A stretch of DNA of 64,000 nt from Microbacterium halotolerans (GTDB taxonomy: Bacteria > Actinomycetota > Actinomycetes > Actinomycetales > Microbacteriaceae), in contig NZ_KZ984052.1 in the NCBI RefSeq assembly GCF_003569805.1, forward strand, positions 238,438-302,437, read 5' to 3'. The position numbers and the translations under genes were made by a program. Position 1 is the first letter of the stretch. Each line of letters begins with the position of its first letter. The notes beneath the pieces are model-generated. The model was not told the DNA's origin and did not search any database. It saw only the letters and a list, made by a program, of their open reading frames with translations. Below, one piece after another: positions 1-12,050 of this stretch.

Positions 1-70
1 GCGCCGTCGCCGTCCGGTGTGACACCGAGCGGCCACGAGCGGCCAGGGGAGACCTCGTGCGATCGCGGCG

Positions 71-1528
71 TCATCGCAGCAGATCCTCGAACAGATCGGC
101 GTACTGCCGCGCCGATGCCGTCCAGTCGACGCGCTCTCTCATCGCACGATCACGCACCAGAGCCCACGCCTCCCGATCGGCGTACAGTCTCGTCGCGCGT
201 TCGAACGCGTCGGCCAGGCCGCGCGTGCTGATGTCGGAGAACACGAAACCCGTCGCGGTTCCGTTCGCAGTCGCCTCGGGCAACGCGTCGACGACGGTGT
301 CTCGCAGCCCGCCCGTGGAGGCCACGAGCGGCAGCGATCCGTAGCGCAGGCCGTACAGCTGGGTCAGCCCGCACGGCTCGAATCTCGAGGGAACGACGAC
401 GAGATCCGCACCCGCGTACATCCGGTGGCTCAACGGCTCGTCGTACCCGATCCGCACTCCGACCGAACGGGGGAAGCGCGCCGACAGCTCGCCCAGCCGG
501 TGTTCGTAGTCCGGCTCTCCGGAGCCGAGCACGGCGACGGCGCCGCCCGCCGAGATGAAGTGCGGCAGCGCCTCCAACAGCAGGTCGATGCCCTTCTGAT
601 GGGTGAGTCTCGTCACCACGACGGCCAGCGGCCCATCAGGGGCGTCGAGGTCGAACTCCCGCAGCAGGGCGTCGCGGTTGTCCGCCTTGTGCGCGGGAGA
701 GTCGGCGTCGTAGGCGACGACGTGCGGATCCGTGCTCGGGTCCCACACCGCCGTGTCGATGCCGTTCACGATGCCGGTCATCTCACCCCTGGCGGTCCTG
801 GCGGCGACGACTCCTTCGAGACCGAAGCCGAACTCCGCGGTCGCCAGCTGTTCGGCGTACGTGCGGCTGACCGTGGTCACGTGCGAGGCGTGAACCATAC
901 CTGCCTTCAGCGTGCTGACGAGCCCGTGGTATTCGAGGGCATCCGGATGATGGTCCCAGGTCGGCAGCCGCAGCCGGTCGAGGTCGTCCGGTCCGAAGAT
1001 GCCCTGGAACGCGATGTTGTGGATCGTCATCACCGTCGGGATGTCGGCTCCGGCGTACGTCAGATAGGAGGGGACGAGTCCGGCCTGCCAGTCGTGGGCG
1101 TGTACGAGATCGGGGCGCCACCGGTCGCTCAGCCCGTCGACGGCGATCCGTGCCGCCGCCCAGCTCAGCGCGGCGAATCTCAGGTGATTGTCCGGATGAT
1201 CCTGGCCATCGACGCCGTACGGCCCGCCCGGCCGATCGAACAGGTGAGGCGCGTCGAGCAGCAGCAGATCGAGCCCTTCGACGGAGCACGACCTGACAGC
1301 AGCGGGGCCGCCGAACAGGTCGTCCGTGTGCCACACCCGTCTGGAGCGCCCGGCGCGAGCGCGCACGCTCGGATAGACGGGAATCAGCACGCGGGAGCGC
1401 CAGCCGAACTCGGCGAGTGCAGCCGGCAGCGCACCGACGACGTCAGCGAGCCCTCCGGTCTTGACCAGGGGCGCGCACTCCGATGCGACGGACAGCACGC
1501 GGTGACGGCGAATGGGCGGCGGGGCCAT
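71..1528 (-). CDS. glgA: Glycogen synthase (ADP-glucose type)
   Basis: 485 residues, the usual length for bacterial GlgA. It adds glucose from ADP-glucose to growing alpha-1,4-glucan chains in the cytoplasm. The N-terminal sugar-nucleotide motif KTGGLADV is at residues 23-30. The C-terminal half has the GT-B/GT5 glycosyltransferase core with HQKGIDLLLEALP and the acidic motif RFEPCGLTQLYGLRYG near residue 380. The ATG is preceded by GAGGAG at a normal distance, and only 15 bp separate it from the end of glgC, so it is the last gene of the minus-strand operon glgP-glgB-glgC-glgA. The family assignment is firm. ADP-glucose specificity follows from the family and from glgC next door. The 70 bases downstream to the window edge hold no gene I can recognise. 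Confidence 0.96.
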   Translation of the reverse strand: MAPPPIRRHRVLSVASECAPLVKTGGLADVVGALPAALAEFGWRSRVLIPVYPSVRARAGRSRRVWHTDDLFGGPAAVRSCSVEGLDLLLLDAPHLFDRPGGPYGVDGQDHPDNHLRFAALSWAAARIAVDGLSDRWRPDLVHAHDWQAGLVPSYLTYAGADIPTVMTIHNIAFQGIFGPDDLDRLRLPTWDHHPDALEYHGLVSTLKAGMVHASHVTTVSRTYAEQLATAEFGFGLEGVVAARTARGEMTGIVNGIDTAVWDPSTDPHVVAYDADSPAHKADNRDALLREFDLDAPDGPLAVVVTRLTHQKGIDLLLEALPHFISAGGAVAVLGSGEPDYEHRLGELSARFPRSVGVRIGYDEPLSHRMYAGADLVVVPSRFEPCGLTQLYGLRYGSLPLVASTGGLRDTVVDALPEATANGTATGFVFSDISTRGLADAFERATRLYADREAWALVRDRAMRERVDWTASARQYADLFEDLLR

Positions 1529-1543
1529 GATCGTCTCCTCTTG

Positions 1544-2827
1544 TCACCCCAGCTCGGCCGCGCGTCGGTCGAGCATGTCCTGGGTGATCAGCGTGATACC
1601 GGCATCGGTGCGCCGGAACCAGCGGGCGTCGTCCACCGCGTCTTCCCCCACGACGAGGTCCTCCGGAATGTGCACGCGGCTGTCGACGACGCACCTGGTG
1701 AGGCGTGCGTTGCGGCCCACGTCGACGTAGGGGAGGGCGACGACGTGATCGAGCGACGAGTACGAGTGCACACGGTTGCCGGTGAACAGCAGCGAGTTGC
1801 GCACGTCGGAGCCCGAGATGATCGTGTCGCCCGAGATGAGCGATTGGATCGCCTGACCGCGCCGTCCCTCGTCGTCGTGGATGAACTTCGCCGGCGGGAG
1901 CTGCTCGGCGTACGTCCAGATCGGCCAGTCGTTCTCATACAGGTCGAGCGGCGGCACGAACTCGGTGAGGTCGATGTTCGCGCGCCAGAACGCGTCGATT
2001 GTTCCGACATCGCGCCAGTACGGCTCCGTCTCGAGACCGGTCATCACACACGACTCGCTGAACCTGTGCGCGTGCGCGCTGCCCTGCTCGACCAGGGCGG
2101 GAATGATGTCGTGTCCGAAGTCATGGCCGGATTCGGGGTCATCGGCATCGGCGATGAGCCGGTCGCGCAGAAACGCCCAGTCGAACACATAGATGCCCAT
2201 CGACGCCAGCGCGACGCTCGGATCGTCGTGCGTGCCAGGAGGATCTGCCGGCTTCTCCAGGAAATCGACGATGCGGCCGCCTGCGTCGGTGTGCATGACG
2301 CCGAAGGCGCTCGCCTCCTCCCGGGGGACGGTGAGACACCCGACGGTGACGTCGGCGCCCGTTTCGACATGCTGGCGCAGCATCACCTCGTAGTCCATCT
2401 TGTACACGTGGTCGCCGGCGAGCACGATGACGTACTTCACGCCGTAGTCGTCGACGATGTCGATGTTCTGCGTGACGGCGTCTGCCGTGCCGAGATACCA
2501 CTTGTGCTCAGCGACGCGCTGGCTGGCAGGCAGGATATCGAGGTATTCGTTGCGCTCGGCTCGCAGGAAGCCCCAGCCGCGCTGCATGTGCCGGATGAGG
2601 GAATGCGCCTTGTACTGCGTGGCGACGGCCATCTTGCGGATGCCCGAATTGAGCGCGTTGGACAGCGGGAAGTCGATGATTCGCATGTTCCCGCCGATGT
2701 GGACCGCGGGTTTCGCGCGTCTGTCGGTGAGCTCCTTGAGCCTGCTGCCTCGACCGCCGGCGAGCACGAATGCCATCGTCTGGTTCGTCAGCCTGGTCGG
2801 TGCTCCGGGCTGCGCAGTCTTGGACAT
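1544..2827 (-). CDS. glgC: Glucose-1-phosphate adenylyltransferase (ADP-glucose pyrophosphorylase)
   Basis: 427 residues. Makes ADP-glucose from glucose-1-phosphate and ATP, the committed and usually allosterically controlled step of glycogen synthesis. The nucleotide-binding loop [15 protein letters not shown] is near the N-terminus, followed by [10 protein letters not shown]; the C-terminal part has the left-handed beta-helix pattern. Start choice: an ATG at 2833 overlaps the glgB stop (ATGA), but the GGAGGA lies directly against it with no spacer. The ATG at 2827 sits 6 nt from the same GGAGGA and gives MSKTAQPG, so 2827 is preferred. The open frame continues far upstream inside glgB, which is a shadow. 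Downstream glgA follows after 15 bp. Confident. Confidence 0.96.
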   Translation of the reverse strand: MSKTAQPGAPTRLTNQTMAFVLAGGRGSRLKELTDRRAKPAVHIGGNMRIIDFPLSNALNSGIRKMAVATQYKAHSLIRHMQRGWGFLRAERNEYLDILPASQRVAEHKWYLGTADAVTQNIDIVDDYGVKYVIVLAGDHVYKMDYEVMLRQHVETGADVTVGCLTVPREEASAFGVMHTDAGGRIVDFLEKPADPPGTHDDPSVALASMGIYVFDWAFLRDRLIADADDPESGHDFGHDIIPALVEQGSAHAHRFSESCVMTGLETEPYWRDVGTIDAFWRANIDLTEFVPPLDLYENDWPIWTYAEQLPPAKFIHDDEGRRGQAIQSLISGDTIISGSDVRNSLLFTGNRVHSYSSLDHVVALPYVDVGRNARLTRCVVDSRVHIPEDLVVGEDAVDDARWFRRTDAGITLITQDMLDRRAAELG

Positions 2828-2829
2828 GA

Positions 2830-5010
2830 TCATTCCTCCAGGAAGTAGATGGCAGACAGAGGCGGGAGCGTGAGCAGCGCGGAGTGCTGCTCCGTGCCTA
2901 CGGGAACAGACTCGGTCTCGATCGCGCCGCCGTGCCCGCGATCCGCCCCGCCGTACAGACGGGAATCCGTGTTCAGCGCCTCGCGCCAGCGCCCCGGCAG
3001 GGGGAACCCGACGCGGAAGCCGCTGCGTTCGACCGGCGTGAGATTCAGCACGACCACGACGTGCTTGTCGCCGGGAGCACCGCGGCGCAGCCAGGCGAAC
3101 ACCTGTTCGTCGACCGCATCGACCAGCAGCCACTGGAACCCTCGGCCGTCGGCGTCGAAGCGATGCAGCGCTGGCTCCGAACGGTACAGGCCGTTCAGAT
3201 CGCGTATCAGCTGCTGCACACCGGCGTGCCCTGGGTCATGCAGCACGCCCCAGTCGAGCTGGCCCGCATGGTTCCATTCCGCCGGCTGGCCGAACTCCTG
3301 CCCCATGAAGAGCAGCTTCTTGCCCGGGTGCGCCCACATGAAGGCATAGAAGGCCTTGAGGTTGCCGAGCCGGTCGGCGTGGTCACCCGGCATCCGCGAG
3401 TACATCGATCCCTTGCCGTGCACGACCTCGTCGTGGCTGATCGGGAGCAGGAAGCTCTCGCTGAAGGCATACGTGATGCTGAAGGTGAGATGATCTTGGT
3501 GGTGCCTTCGGTGAACGGGATCCTTGCCGAAGTAGTCGAGCGAATCGTTCATCCATCCGAGGTTCCACTTGAAGTCGAACCCCAGACCGTCGTCGTCGAT
3601 CGCTCGCGTCACACCGGGGAAGGTCGTCGACTCCTCCGCGATCATCGCGGTGCCAGCGTGAGCGTCGCCGATCGCCCGGTTGACCTCCCTGACGAAGCCG
3701 ATGGCCTCGTAGTTCTCGCGCCCGCCGTCGCGATTGGGCACCCATTGCCCCTGCTCTCGCGAGTAGTCGCGGTACAGCATCGAGGCGACGGCATCCACGC
3801 GCAGCCCGTCGAGACGGTACTCGTCGATCCAGTACAGCGCGTTCGCGACGAGGTAGGCGCGCACCTCGGGGCGGCCGAAATTGTAGATCAGAGTGTTCCA
3901 ATCGGGATGGAAGCCCTCTCGCGGATCGAGGTGCTCGTACAGCGCCGTCCCGTCGAACCTGCCGAGGCCGTGCGCGTCGGTGGGGAAGTGGGCTGGGACC
4001 CAGTCGGCGATCACGCCCAGGCCCCTCGCATGCGCCGCATCGACGAATGCGGCGAACTCCGACGGCGTGCCGTACCGGATCGTCGGCGCGAACAGACCGA
4101 CCGGCTGGTATCCCCACGACCCGTCGAACGGGTGCTCGGTCACGGGCATCACCTCGATGTGGGTGAACCCGAGGTCGGCGGCGTAGTCGACGAGTTCCGC
4201 GGCCAGTTCGACGTACGAAAGCGAACGTCCATCCGGTCTGCGGCGCCAGGAGCCGAGGTGCACCTCGTACACGCTGATCGGCGCGTCCGCACTGTTGATC
4301 TCGGCGCGCCGCGCATCCCATTCGGCGGCGACCCAGTCGTGACGGCTCAGTCGGCGCACGACGGACGCCGTCGCGGGAGGATGCTCGCTGCCGAAGCCGA
4401 CCGGATCGGCTTTCTGCGGCAGCGGTTGGCCGTGCTGGTCGAGCAGGTCGTATTTGTACGCGGAGCCCTCGTCGAGACCGGGTGCGAACAGCTCCCACAC
4501 TCCCGTGGAACCGCGGGCCCTCATCGGGAGCGCTGTGGGATCCCACGAGCAGAAATCGCCCACGACCGATACTCGGGAGGCGTTCGGCGCCCATACGGCG
4601 AAGTGCACGCCGTCGACGCCCTCGTGCGTGATCACGTGAGAACCGAGTACGTCCCACAGTCGGCGATGCGTGCCCTCGCCGATCAGGTACTCGTCCAGCT
4701 CGCCGATCACGGGGCCGAATCGGTACGGATCCTCTCGCTCCACCGTGACGCCGCCGGGCCACTGCACCCGCAGCCGATAGAACGGCAGCGACGATCCGGC
4801 GAACACGGATGGCGCCTCAGGATGCCGCGCGAGCTCGACGGCGTCTGTGTCGTTCACCGCCCAGATGCGTTCGGCACCCGGCACGTGCGCGACGACTCCG
4901 CAGCCATCGTGCGTCGGGCCGAGCACTGAGAAGGGATCCGGATGAGCACCGCGGGCTATCAGGGACGCGGTGATCGCGTCCGGCAGCTCGGCCGGTTCTT
5001 CAAGAGCCAT
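2830..5010 (-). CDS. glgB: 1,4-alpha-glucan branching enzyme
   Basis: 726 residues, the normal size of GH13 branching enzymes. Introduces alpha-1,6 branches into glycogen. Order: N-terminal starch-binding-like (CBM48) region, then the GH13 barrel with [12 protein letters not shown] (nucleophile Asp), [10 protein letters not shown] (acid/base Glu) and [13 protein letters not shown] (stabilising Asp), then a C-terminal beta domain. Start: ATG at 5010 follows AAGGATC at good spacing and gives [15 protein letters not shown] at 5061 overlaps the glgP stop but has no ribosome binding site and would add an Arg-rich leader (RRRRPRRR), so it is rejected. The 3' end overlaps a non-preferred glgC ATG by 4 bp. 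The operon context supports glycogen storage. Confidence 0.96.
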   Translation of the reverse strand: MALEEPAELPDAITASLIARGAHPDPFSVLGPTHDGCGVVAHVPGAERIWAVNDTDAVELARHPEAPSVFAGSSLPFYRLRVQWPGGVTVEREDPYRFGPVIGELDEYLIGEGTHRRLWDVLGSHVITHEGVDGVHFAVWAPNASRVSVVGDFCSWDPTALPMRARGSTGVWELFAPGLDEGSAYKYDLLDQHGQPLPQKADPVGFGSEHPPATASVVRRLSRHDWVAAEWDARRAEINSADAPISVYEVHLGSWRRRPDGRSLSYVELAAELVDYAADLGFTHIEVMPVTEHPFDGSWGYQPVGLFAPTIRYGTPSEFAAFVDAAHARGLGVIADWVPAHFPTDAHGLGRFDGTALYEHLDPREGFHPDWNTLIYNFGRPEVRAYLVANALYWIDEYRLDGLRVDAVASMLYRDYSREQGQWVPNRDGGRENYEAIGFVREVNRAIGDAHAGTAMIAEESTTFPGVTRAIDDDGLGFDFKWNLGWMNDSLDYFGKDPVHRRHHQDHLTFSITYAFSESFLLPISHDEVVHGKGSMYSRMPGDHADRLGNLKAFYAFMWAHPGKKLLFMGQEFGQPAEWNHAGQLDWGVLHDPGHAGVQQLIRDLNGLYRSEPALHRFDADGRGFQWLLVDAVDEQVFAWLRRGAPGDKHVVVVLNLTPVERSGFRVGFPLPGRWREALNTDSRLYGGADRGHGGAIETESVPVGTEQHSALLTLPPLSAIYFLEE

Positions 5011-5057
5011 AGGGATCCTTCGTCTGGGCCGTCTCCGTCGCATCCGGATGCGGCCGG

Positions 5058-7496
<2,439 letters not shown>

Positions 7497-7729
7497 GGGA
7501 TCTCCCCTGTGTCGCGGCCGAAGAAGGCCTCTTCCGCGAACGCTACCGCTCGCGATGGCCACATCCTAGGGAAGCCCGAAGATCCATAGGTTAACTGCTC
7601 GAGAACGGCGGCTATCGTCGCCTCGCCCGCAAGCGGAACCGTTCGTCCCGAGTGGACGCCTTGTGCGCGCGACTATGCTGCCCGTTCGGTGGAGACGAAT
7701 CCACTCGGCGGAGAGCGGGTGCGCGGAGC

Positions 7730-8797
7730 TCAGTCGTCGCTGCGGGCGCCGAAGACGATCTCATCCCATGACGGCATCGCGGGGCGCCCGTTCTTGCGGC
7801 GTGCCGGAGCCGACGCGTTCGAGTGGTCGTCGTGCTGGTCGGCCGCCGGGCCATTCGGAGCGTCGTGGGTTGCGACGGGTTGCGAAGAGGTGTCCTGCGC
7901 GTCGTCGTCTCTGGGCGTGTCGCCGATCGCGTCGAAGAGCGCGACGGGGGAGGAACCAGCGCCCTTGGCCGGATGGCGCGCTGCGCTCTCCTCGAGATCG
8001 TTCATCGGCGCCGCCTCGCGGCGTCCGCGTCGTCGGCGCAGTGCTTCCAGGAGGTCGACGGTCTCGGTGTCGCCGCCCTCCACCGGTGCGTGCTGGGCGG
8101 CTGCGTCCTCGGCCGTGCGGCCCGAATCGCCGATGGTGCTCTCCGGGAATCCCTGCTGGCCGAATGCGCTCGTATCGAAGCGCGAGTCGTCTTTGGTGTC
8201 GGCATCGAGCGCGCGCAGACGCGGAATCAGGCCGTCGGGCAACGGGCCCTGACGGGAGAGCTGCGTGGCGTCGCCGTTCAAGGGCGAGAGAGAACTGCGG
8301 CGCGGATCGAACGACCAGCGAGCGTCGTGGTCGACCTCGTTCGCGGTGAACTCGAGCTTCACAGTCCAGCCGGATTCGTCCTTCCAGCTCGTCCAGCGCT
8401 CCCCGCTCGCGTGCAGGTCGGCGAGCTTGGCACGTACAGCGGACCCGAAGGTCGGGTTCTCCTCGACGTCGAAATCGCTTCCGATGACCACGGGAACCGC
8501 AAGCGCGCGGTCGACGACGTGCTCACGCTCGGCCAGCACCGGCCCCTCGAAGCGGCGCACGGCTTCGACCTCGACCGACAGCAGTTCGGAGGTCTCCTCG
8601 GCCGAGAGACCGGCGCGGATTCGAGCCTGGATATCGCGCGGGCTCGCTCCGAGCGGAGCCGTGGGCCTCTGCTCGCGGCCGTGGCTGCGCATCTCGGAGC
8701 GCAGAACATCATCGATGGCGAGCGCGAAGCGCTGTCCGGAATCGTCCGCCAGGATGAGGCGGTCGTCTTCCGCTCCGATGATCGTGAGCTGTTCCAT
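7730..8797 (-). CDS. sepH: Septation protein SepH (DUF3071 family)
   Basis: 355 residues. SepH is an actinobacterial cell-division protein that stimulates FtsZ assembly in Streptomyces and mycobacteria (established knowledge). Seen here: the N-terminal DUF3071 domain begins MEQLTIIGAEDD, with the helix-turn-helix-like stretch IQARIRAGLSAEETSELL and then VRRFEGPVLAEREHV, both family hallmarks. After about residue 190 the protein is acidic, low-complexity and probably disordered, ending in a short conserved tail (GRPAMPSWDEIVFGAR). ATG 8797 has GGAGG/GGGAG upstream; the 62-codon extension to 8983 has no ribosome site. Monocistronic, downstream of no obvious operon partner. Confidence 0.92.
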   Translation of the reverse strand: MEQLTIIGAEDDRLILADDSGQRFALAIDDVLRSEMRSHGREQRPTAPLGASPRDIQARIRAGLSAEETSELLSVEVEAVRRFEGPVLAEREHVVDRALAVPVVIGSDFDVEENPTFGSAVRAKLADLHASGERWTSWKDESGWTVKLEFTANEVDHDARWSFDPRRSSLSPLNGDATQLSRQGPLPDGLIPRLRALDADTKDDSRFDTSAFGQQGFPESTIGDSGRTAEDAAAQHAPVEGGDTETVDLLEALRRRRGRREAAPMNDLEESAARHPAKGAGSSPVALFDAIGDTPRDDDAQDTSSQPVATHDAPNGPAADQHDDHSNASAPARRKNGRPAMPSWDEIVFGARSDD

Positions 8798-9032
8798 GCT
8801 GTGCTCCCTCCGCAGTTGCGGTCGAACGCTATCGTTCCACGCCATGACCGCACCGCCGGGAATGCCGAGGGCGCGCCGCCGGTTCCACCTCCTGCGCAGT
8901 GCGTGAGCGCACGAATCGCATCTCGGTGAACATCTGCATTTGCGAAACGTCGCTCGCTCGTGCAAACTATCGCCGCTCCTCATCGCAATGAGGGGCTCAC
9001 TGGCCCTGATGAAAGAAGTGTGACGCCCTCAG

Positions 9033-9326
9033 ATGGCAACCGACTACGACGCCCCGCGCAAGTCCGAAGACGACAACAACGAGTCGATCGAGGCACTCAA
9101 GGCGGCGCGCAATAACCCGCAGCCGGGCAATGCGGAGTCAGACGACTCCGATAACCCGGGATTCGAGCTCGGCGGCGCGGATCTGTCCAACGTCGAACTC
9201 GACGTCGTCGTGCTCCCGGCGCAGGACGACGAGTTCACGTGCATGCAGTGCTTCCTCGTGAAGCATCGCTCGCAGCTTGCGGGCAACGACGCGAACGGAC
9301 CGTACTGCAAGGACTGCGCGGCCTGA
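9033..9326 (+). CDS. DUF4193 family protein with a C-terminal zinc-ribbon-like motif
   Basis: 97 residues. Small acidic actinobacterial protein of unknown function (DUF4193; the M. tuberculosis counterpart lies beside dut and the DUF3093 gene). The first half is polar and disordered-looking; the C-terminal part has CMQC and, after about 20 residues, CKDC, four cysteines suited to bind a metal. It lies in the conserved block DUF4193-DUF3093-dut-DUF3710-DUF3159, divergent from sepH. The 235-bp gap to sepH contains a short CCTCATCGCAATGAGG hairpin just before the gene, and no promoter I would commit to. Function unknown. Confidence 0.88.
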   Translation: MATDYDAPRKSEDDNNESIEALKAARNNPQPGNAESDDSDNPGFELGGADLSNVELDVVVLPAQDDEFTCMQCFLVKHRSQLAGNDANGPYCKDCAA

Positions 9327-9464
9327 TCAGCGCTGCGCCCGACGACGACACGCCCGACTCACTTCGGTGGGTCGGGCTGAGTCATTCCTGGGAATTGTGA
9401 TGCGCGGGCTGGGAATCGGTCCCGTTGCCTGGGAAAGACGAGGGCCAGCTGGGAACGGCGGAGT

Positions 9465-9953
9465 TCAGCCGGCCACCGCTCCTCGCTGGGCGTGGGCGAT
9501 GACGGCGGCAAGGCGCTCCGGCGTGCGGGTCGAGATCGTCCACGCGGTGGTCGGATCATCCGGATCGTTCACCGGCACCACCACGACGCCGTCGATGCCT
9601 CCTCTGATGAGCACCCAGCCGCCGACGGCGAGATCCTGGCCTCGAGCGATGCGGGCCTCCTCGCCCGACAGCGCGACCGGCTCGCCGAGCAAGCCGACAT
9701 CGATGCGGGCGCGGCCCGCGCGCAGGGTCGTGCCGTCGACGATGACGCAAGGCGCCAGTCCGATGAGGCAGGCCACGACCGCGATCGCGACTGCGAGCCC
9801 GATCGCGAGTGAGAACACCGGGCTGACACCGACGAACACCAGCGTCGTCATCGGTGCGACGACGCCCGCGCCGACGATCAGCCAGAGCGACGGAGCCAGC
9901 CGCTCACGGTACGTCGGCTGCGAACCCCGTACCGGGGCGGGCGTGGCAGTCAT
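9465..9953 (-). CDS. DUF3093 family membrane protein
   Basis: 162 residues. Unknown function, found throughout Actinobacteria divergently beside dut. Visible: MTATPAPVRGSQPTYRERL at the N-terminus, two adjacent hydrophobic helices (about residues 22-68), then a beta-rich soluble part with LRAGRARIDVGLLGEP and a conserved WTISTRTPERLAAVI end. ATG at 9953 is 18 bp from the divergent dut start, so the two promoters overlap. The frame runs on upstream through dut as a shadow and that part is rejected. Confidence 0.85.
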   Translation of the reverse strand: MTATPAPVRGSQPTYRERLAPSLWLIVGAGVVAPMTTLVFVGVSPVFSLAIGLAVAIAVVACLIGLAPCVIVDGTTLRAGRARIDVGLLGEPVALSGEEARIARGQDLAVGGWVLIRGGIDGVVVVPVNDPDDPTTAWTISTRTPERLAAVIAHAQRGAVAG

Positions 9954-9971
9954 AGCGAGTACCCTCGTTCC

Positions 9972-10454
9972 GTGAGCGAATCCGTGAATGTGCCCATTCT
10001 CGCACCCGTGGCCCCGCAGTACGCCCACCGGAACGATGCAGGGGCAGACCTGGTCTCCGCTGAGAGCGTGCGGCTCGAACCGGGGGAGCGTGCCCTCGTC
10101 GGCACCGGGGTGCGCATCGCGCTGCCCGATGGGTACGCGGCGTTCGTGATGCCGCGAAGCGGGCTCGCGGCCAAACACGGAATCACGATCGTCAACGCGC
10201 CTGGCACGATCGACGCCGGCTACCGCGGAGAGATCAAAGTGGCGCTGCTGAACACCGATCCACGCGAGCCGTACGACATCGCAGAGGGGGACCGGATCGC
10301 GCAGCTGGTGCTGATGCCGGTGACGCAGGCGCGATTCCTCCCGGTTGAGAAGCTGCCGGACAGCGTGCGCGGCGACGGCGGTTTCGGCTCGACCGGCTAC
10401 CAGAGCTCGGAGGAGACGATCGCCGCATCGAACGAGGAGAACGAGAACAAGTGA
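9972..10454 (+). CDS. dut: dUTP diphosphatase
   Basis: 160 residues, trimeric dUTPase. Hydrolyses dUTP to dUMP and pyrophosphate, keeping uracil out of DNA and feeding dTMP synthesis. The five conserved motifs can be followed: HRNDAGADL, PRSGLAAKHGITIVN, PGTIDAGYRGEIKV, the segment EGDRIAQLVLMPV and the C-terminal GDGGFGSTG P-loop-like arm. The start is GTG 9972 (MSESVNVPIL). A TACCCT -10-like box lies 6 nt before the GTG and there is no Shine-Dalgarno sequence, so the mRNA may be leaderless (inference). Its stop overlaps the next GTG by 4 bp, making an operon with DUF3710 and DUF3159 genes. Confidence 0.96.
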   Translation: MSESVNVPILAPVAPQYAHRNDAGADLVSAESVRLEPGERALVGTGVRIALPDGYAAFVMPRSGLAAKHGITIVNAPGTIDAGYRGEIKVALLNTDPREPYDIAEGDRIAQLVLMPVTQARFLPVEKLPDSVRGDGGFGSTGYQSSEETIAASNEENENK

Positions 10455-11101
10455 GCGACGACAACACGAACGAGAACGCAGAGGACCAGGTCGTCGAGCA
10501 GTCGGAGCCTGAAGCATCCGACGACGCATCAGCGGGCAAATCTGCCCCGGATGACCGGGCAGAGGGCGGCCCTTTCGACGCCAGCGAGGTCAACCCGGTG
10601 CGTCCCTACATCGATCTCGGCGGCCTCAAGGTGCTGCCGAGGGACGGCCTCAACCTGCGCCTCGAAGTCGAAGAGAAGACGAAGCGCATCGTGGCGATCG
10701 GGCTCGACTACGTCGACTCGACCCTGCAGGTGCAGCCCTTCGCCGCGCCGCGATCGAGCGGTCTGTGGCACGAGACTCGCGATCAGCTGCGTGACCAGGT
10801 CCGCGGCCAGGGCGGTCGCGTCGAGGAGCGCGAAGGCGCACTCGGCGCCGAGCTTCTGGCCGAGGTGCCGACCGGCGACGCTGAGGGCGGCAAATCGATG
10901 AGGCTCGCGCGCTTCGTCGGCGTGGACGGCCCGCGCTGGTTCCTGCGCGGCGTCATCGGAGGGAAGGCGACGAGCGATCCGGACGCGGCACGCCAGGTCG
11001 AGGAGCTGTTCCGCTCCCTCGTCGTCGTGCGTGGACAGAACCCGATGCCGCCGCGCGACCTGATCCCGCTGAAGATGCCGGCGTCGCCGGGCACAGCGTG
11101 A
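10451..11101 (+). CDS. DUF3710 family protein
   Basis: 216 residues, conserved actinobacterial protein of unknown function that normally follows dut. The N-terminal 45 residues are acidic and low-complexity; the folded part starts near GGLKVLPRDGLNLRLEVEE and runs to a C-terminal LVVVRGQNPMPPRDLIPL. No membrane segments and no catalytic motif recognised. It starts with GTG in a 4-bp overlap with dut and ends in a 4-bp overlap with the DUF3159 gene, so the three are almost certainly co-translated. Confidence 0.88.
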   Translation: MSDDNTNENAEDQVVEQSEPEASDDASAGKSAPDDRAEGGPFDASEVNPVRPYIDLGGLKVLPRDGLNLRLEVEEKTKRIVAIGLDYVDSTLQVQPFAAPRSSGLWHETRDQLRDQVRGQGGRVEEREGALGAELLAEVPTGDAEGGKSMRLARFVGVDGPRWFLRGVIGGKATSDPDAARQVEELFRSLVVVRGQNPMPPRDLIPLKMPASPGTA

Positions 11102-11901
11102 GTGACGCGCGGCCCGACGACGTCGAAGGACGCGCCGGTGACGACTCCGGGCGCACGCCTCTGACGCCTCCTGCGGCCGAACCGAATGAGCCGAGCGCGT
11201 CGGAGGTGCTCGGGCAGGCCGTTGACAGTGCGGCGCGTCGGGCAGGCATCGATCCGAATGCCGACGAACCCACCGGACGCGTCGTGTGGCGCGTCATCGG
11301 CGGATGGCGCGGCGTCGCCGAATCGGTGCTGCCGCTGCTGGGCTTCGTCGTCGCTTACACGGCGACGGGCATGCTGCTGCTGTCGCTGATCATCTCCGTG
11401 GGTGCCGCCGCGATCTTCACGATCATCCGGCTCGTGATGAAGTCGCCGCCGATCGCCGCACTGTCGGGGCTGATCGCGGCGGTGATCGCAGCGGGGATTC
11501 CGCTGTTCACGGGCCGCGCGGAAGACCAGTTCGTGATCGGCTTCATCACGAACATCGCCTACGGCTCCGCGTTCCTGATCTCTGCGCTCGTCAGATGGCC
11601 CCTGATCGGCGTCATCTCCGGTTTCCTCGTGGGCGAGGGGCTGGCGTGGCGCGATGATCGTCGCAAACGGCGGGTGTTCTTCTGGCTGTCGATGGCTTGG
11701 GGCGGGCTGTTCGGGCTGCGTCTCGGCGTGCAGCTGCCGTTCTACTTCGCCGAGGACGTCGCCACGCTCGGCACAGTGAAGATCATCATGGGCATCCCGC
11801 TGTTCGCCCTTCTCCTGGCGGGGACATGGCTCACCGCACGCCGCCTGTATCCGCGTTCGGACGCGCCGGATGGACGATCAGATGCCGAGCATCAGGCATA
11901 A
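11098..11901 (+). CDS. DUF3159 family membrane protein
   Basis: 267 residues. Integral membrane protein of unknown function. After a polar N-terminus of about 70 residues there are roughly six hydrophobic helices (for example LPLLGFVVAYTATGML, IAALSGLIAAVIAAGI and IIMGIPLFALLLAGTWL) with the family stretch LRLGVQLPFYF near residue 215. Starts at GTG 11098 overlapping DUF3710 by 4 bp; last gene of the dut operon. Its TAA ends two bases before the large palindrome that precedes acnA. Confidence 0.88.
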   Translation: MSDARPDDVEGRAGDDSGRTPLTPPAAEPNEPSASEVLGQAVDSAARRAGIDPNADEPTGRVVWRVIGGWRGVAESVLPLLGFVVAYTATGMLLLSLIISVGAAAIFTIIRLVMKSPPIAALSGLIAAVIAAGIPLFTGRAEDQFVIGFITNIAYGSAFLISALVRWPLIGVISGFLVGEGLAWRDDRRKRRVFFWLSMAWGGLFGLRLGVQLPFYFAEDVATLGTVKIIMGIPLFALLLAGTWLTARRLYPRSDAPDGRSDAEHQA

Positions 11902-11902
11902 T

Positions 11903-11930
11903 AGATTTATCTTGACGTCAAGATAAATCT
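11903..11930. promoter_or_regulatory. Perfect 28-bp palindrome upstream of acnA (operator candidate)
   Basis: The half-site AGATTTATCTTGAC is followed immediately by its exact reverse complement. It is AT-rich in a high-GC setting, begins 2 bp after the DUF3159 stop and lies 121 bp before the acnA GTG. No T-run follows, so it is unlike an intrinsic terminator. The core TTATCTTGACGTCAAGATAA has the size and symmetry of a site for a dimeric regulator (for example GntR, MarR or TetR type). Which protein binds is not visible here. Confidence 0.7.
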
Positions 11931-12050
11931 ACGGTCTGTTGCGACCTCGGGAGAGGCCCGACAGGTTAGGTCTCCCTTGCTAGCCCGCGGGCTGGGCGAG
12001 GGGCAGGATGATGGGCAAAGCCCGCGGTCAATTCCGAAGGAGATGAACCG

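Noticed and set aside
425..2848. Long plus-strand open frame (807 codons) opposite glgA/glgC
   Set aside because: Low-complexity, Arg/Val/Asp-rich translation with no family resemblance; it is the antisense shadow of two clear enzymes in GC-rich DNA.
1544..3133. Longer glgC start at 3133
   Set aside because: The extra 102 codons overlap glgB and read as Arg-rich noise; the ribosome site is at 2835-2840.
8797..8983. 62-codon N-terminal extension of sepH
   Set aside because: Cys/Arg-rich, no ribosome site; the family begins at MEQLTIIG.
11912..11940. TTGACG in the acnA palindrome as a -35 box
   Set aside because: At 17 bp downstream I find only TCTGTT, a poor -10, so I do not assign a promoter there.
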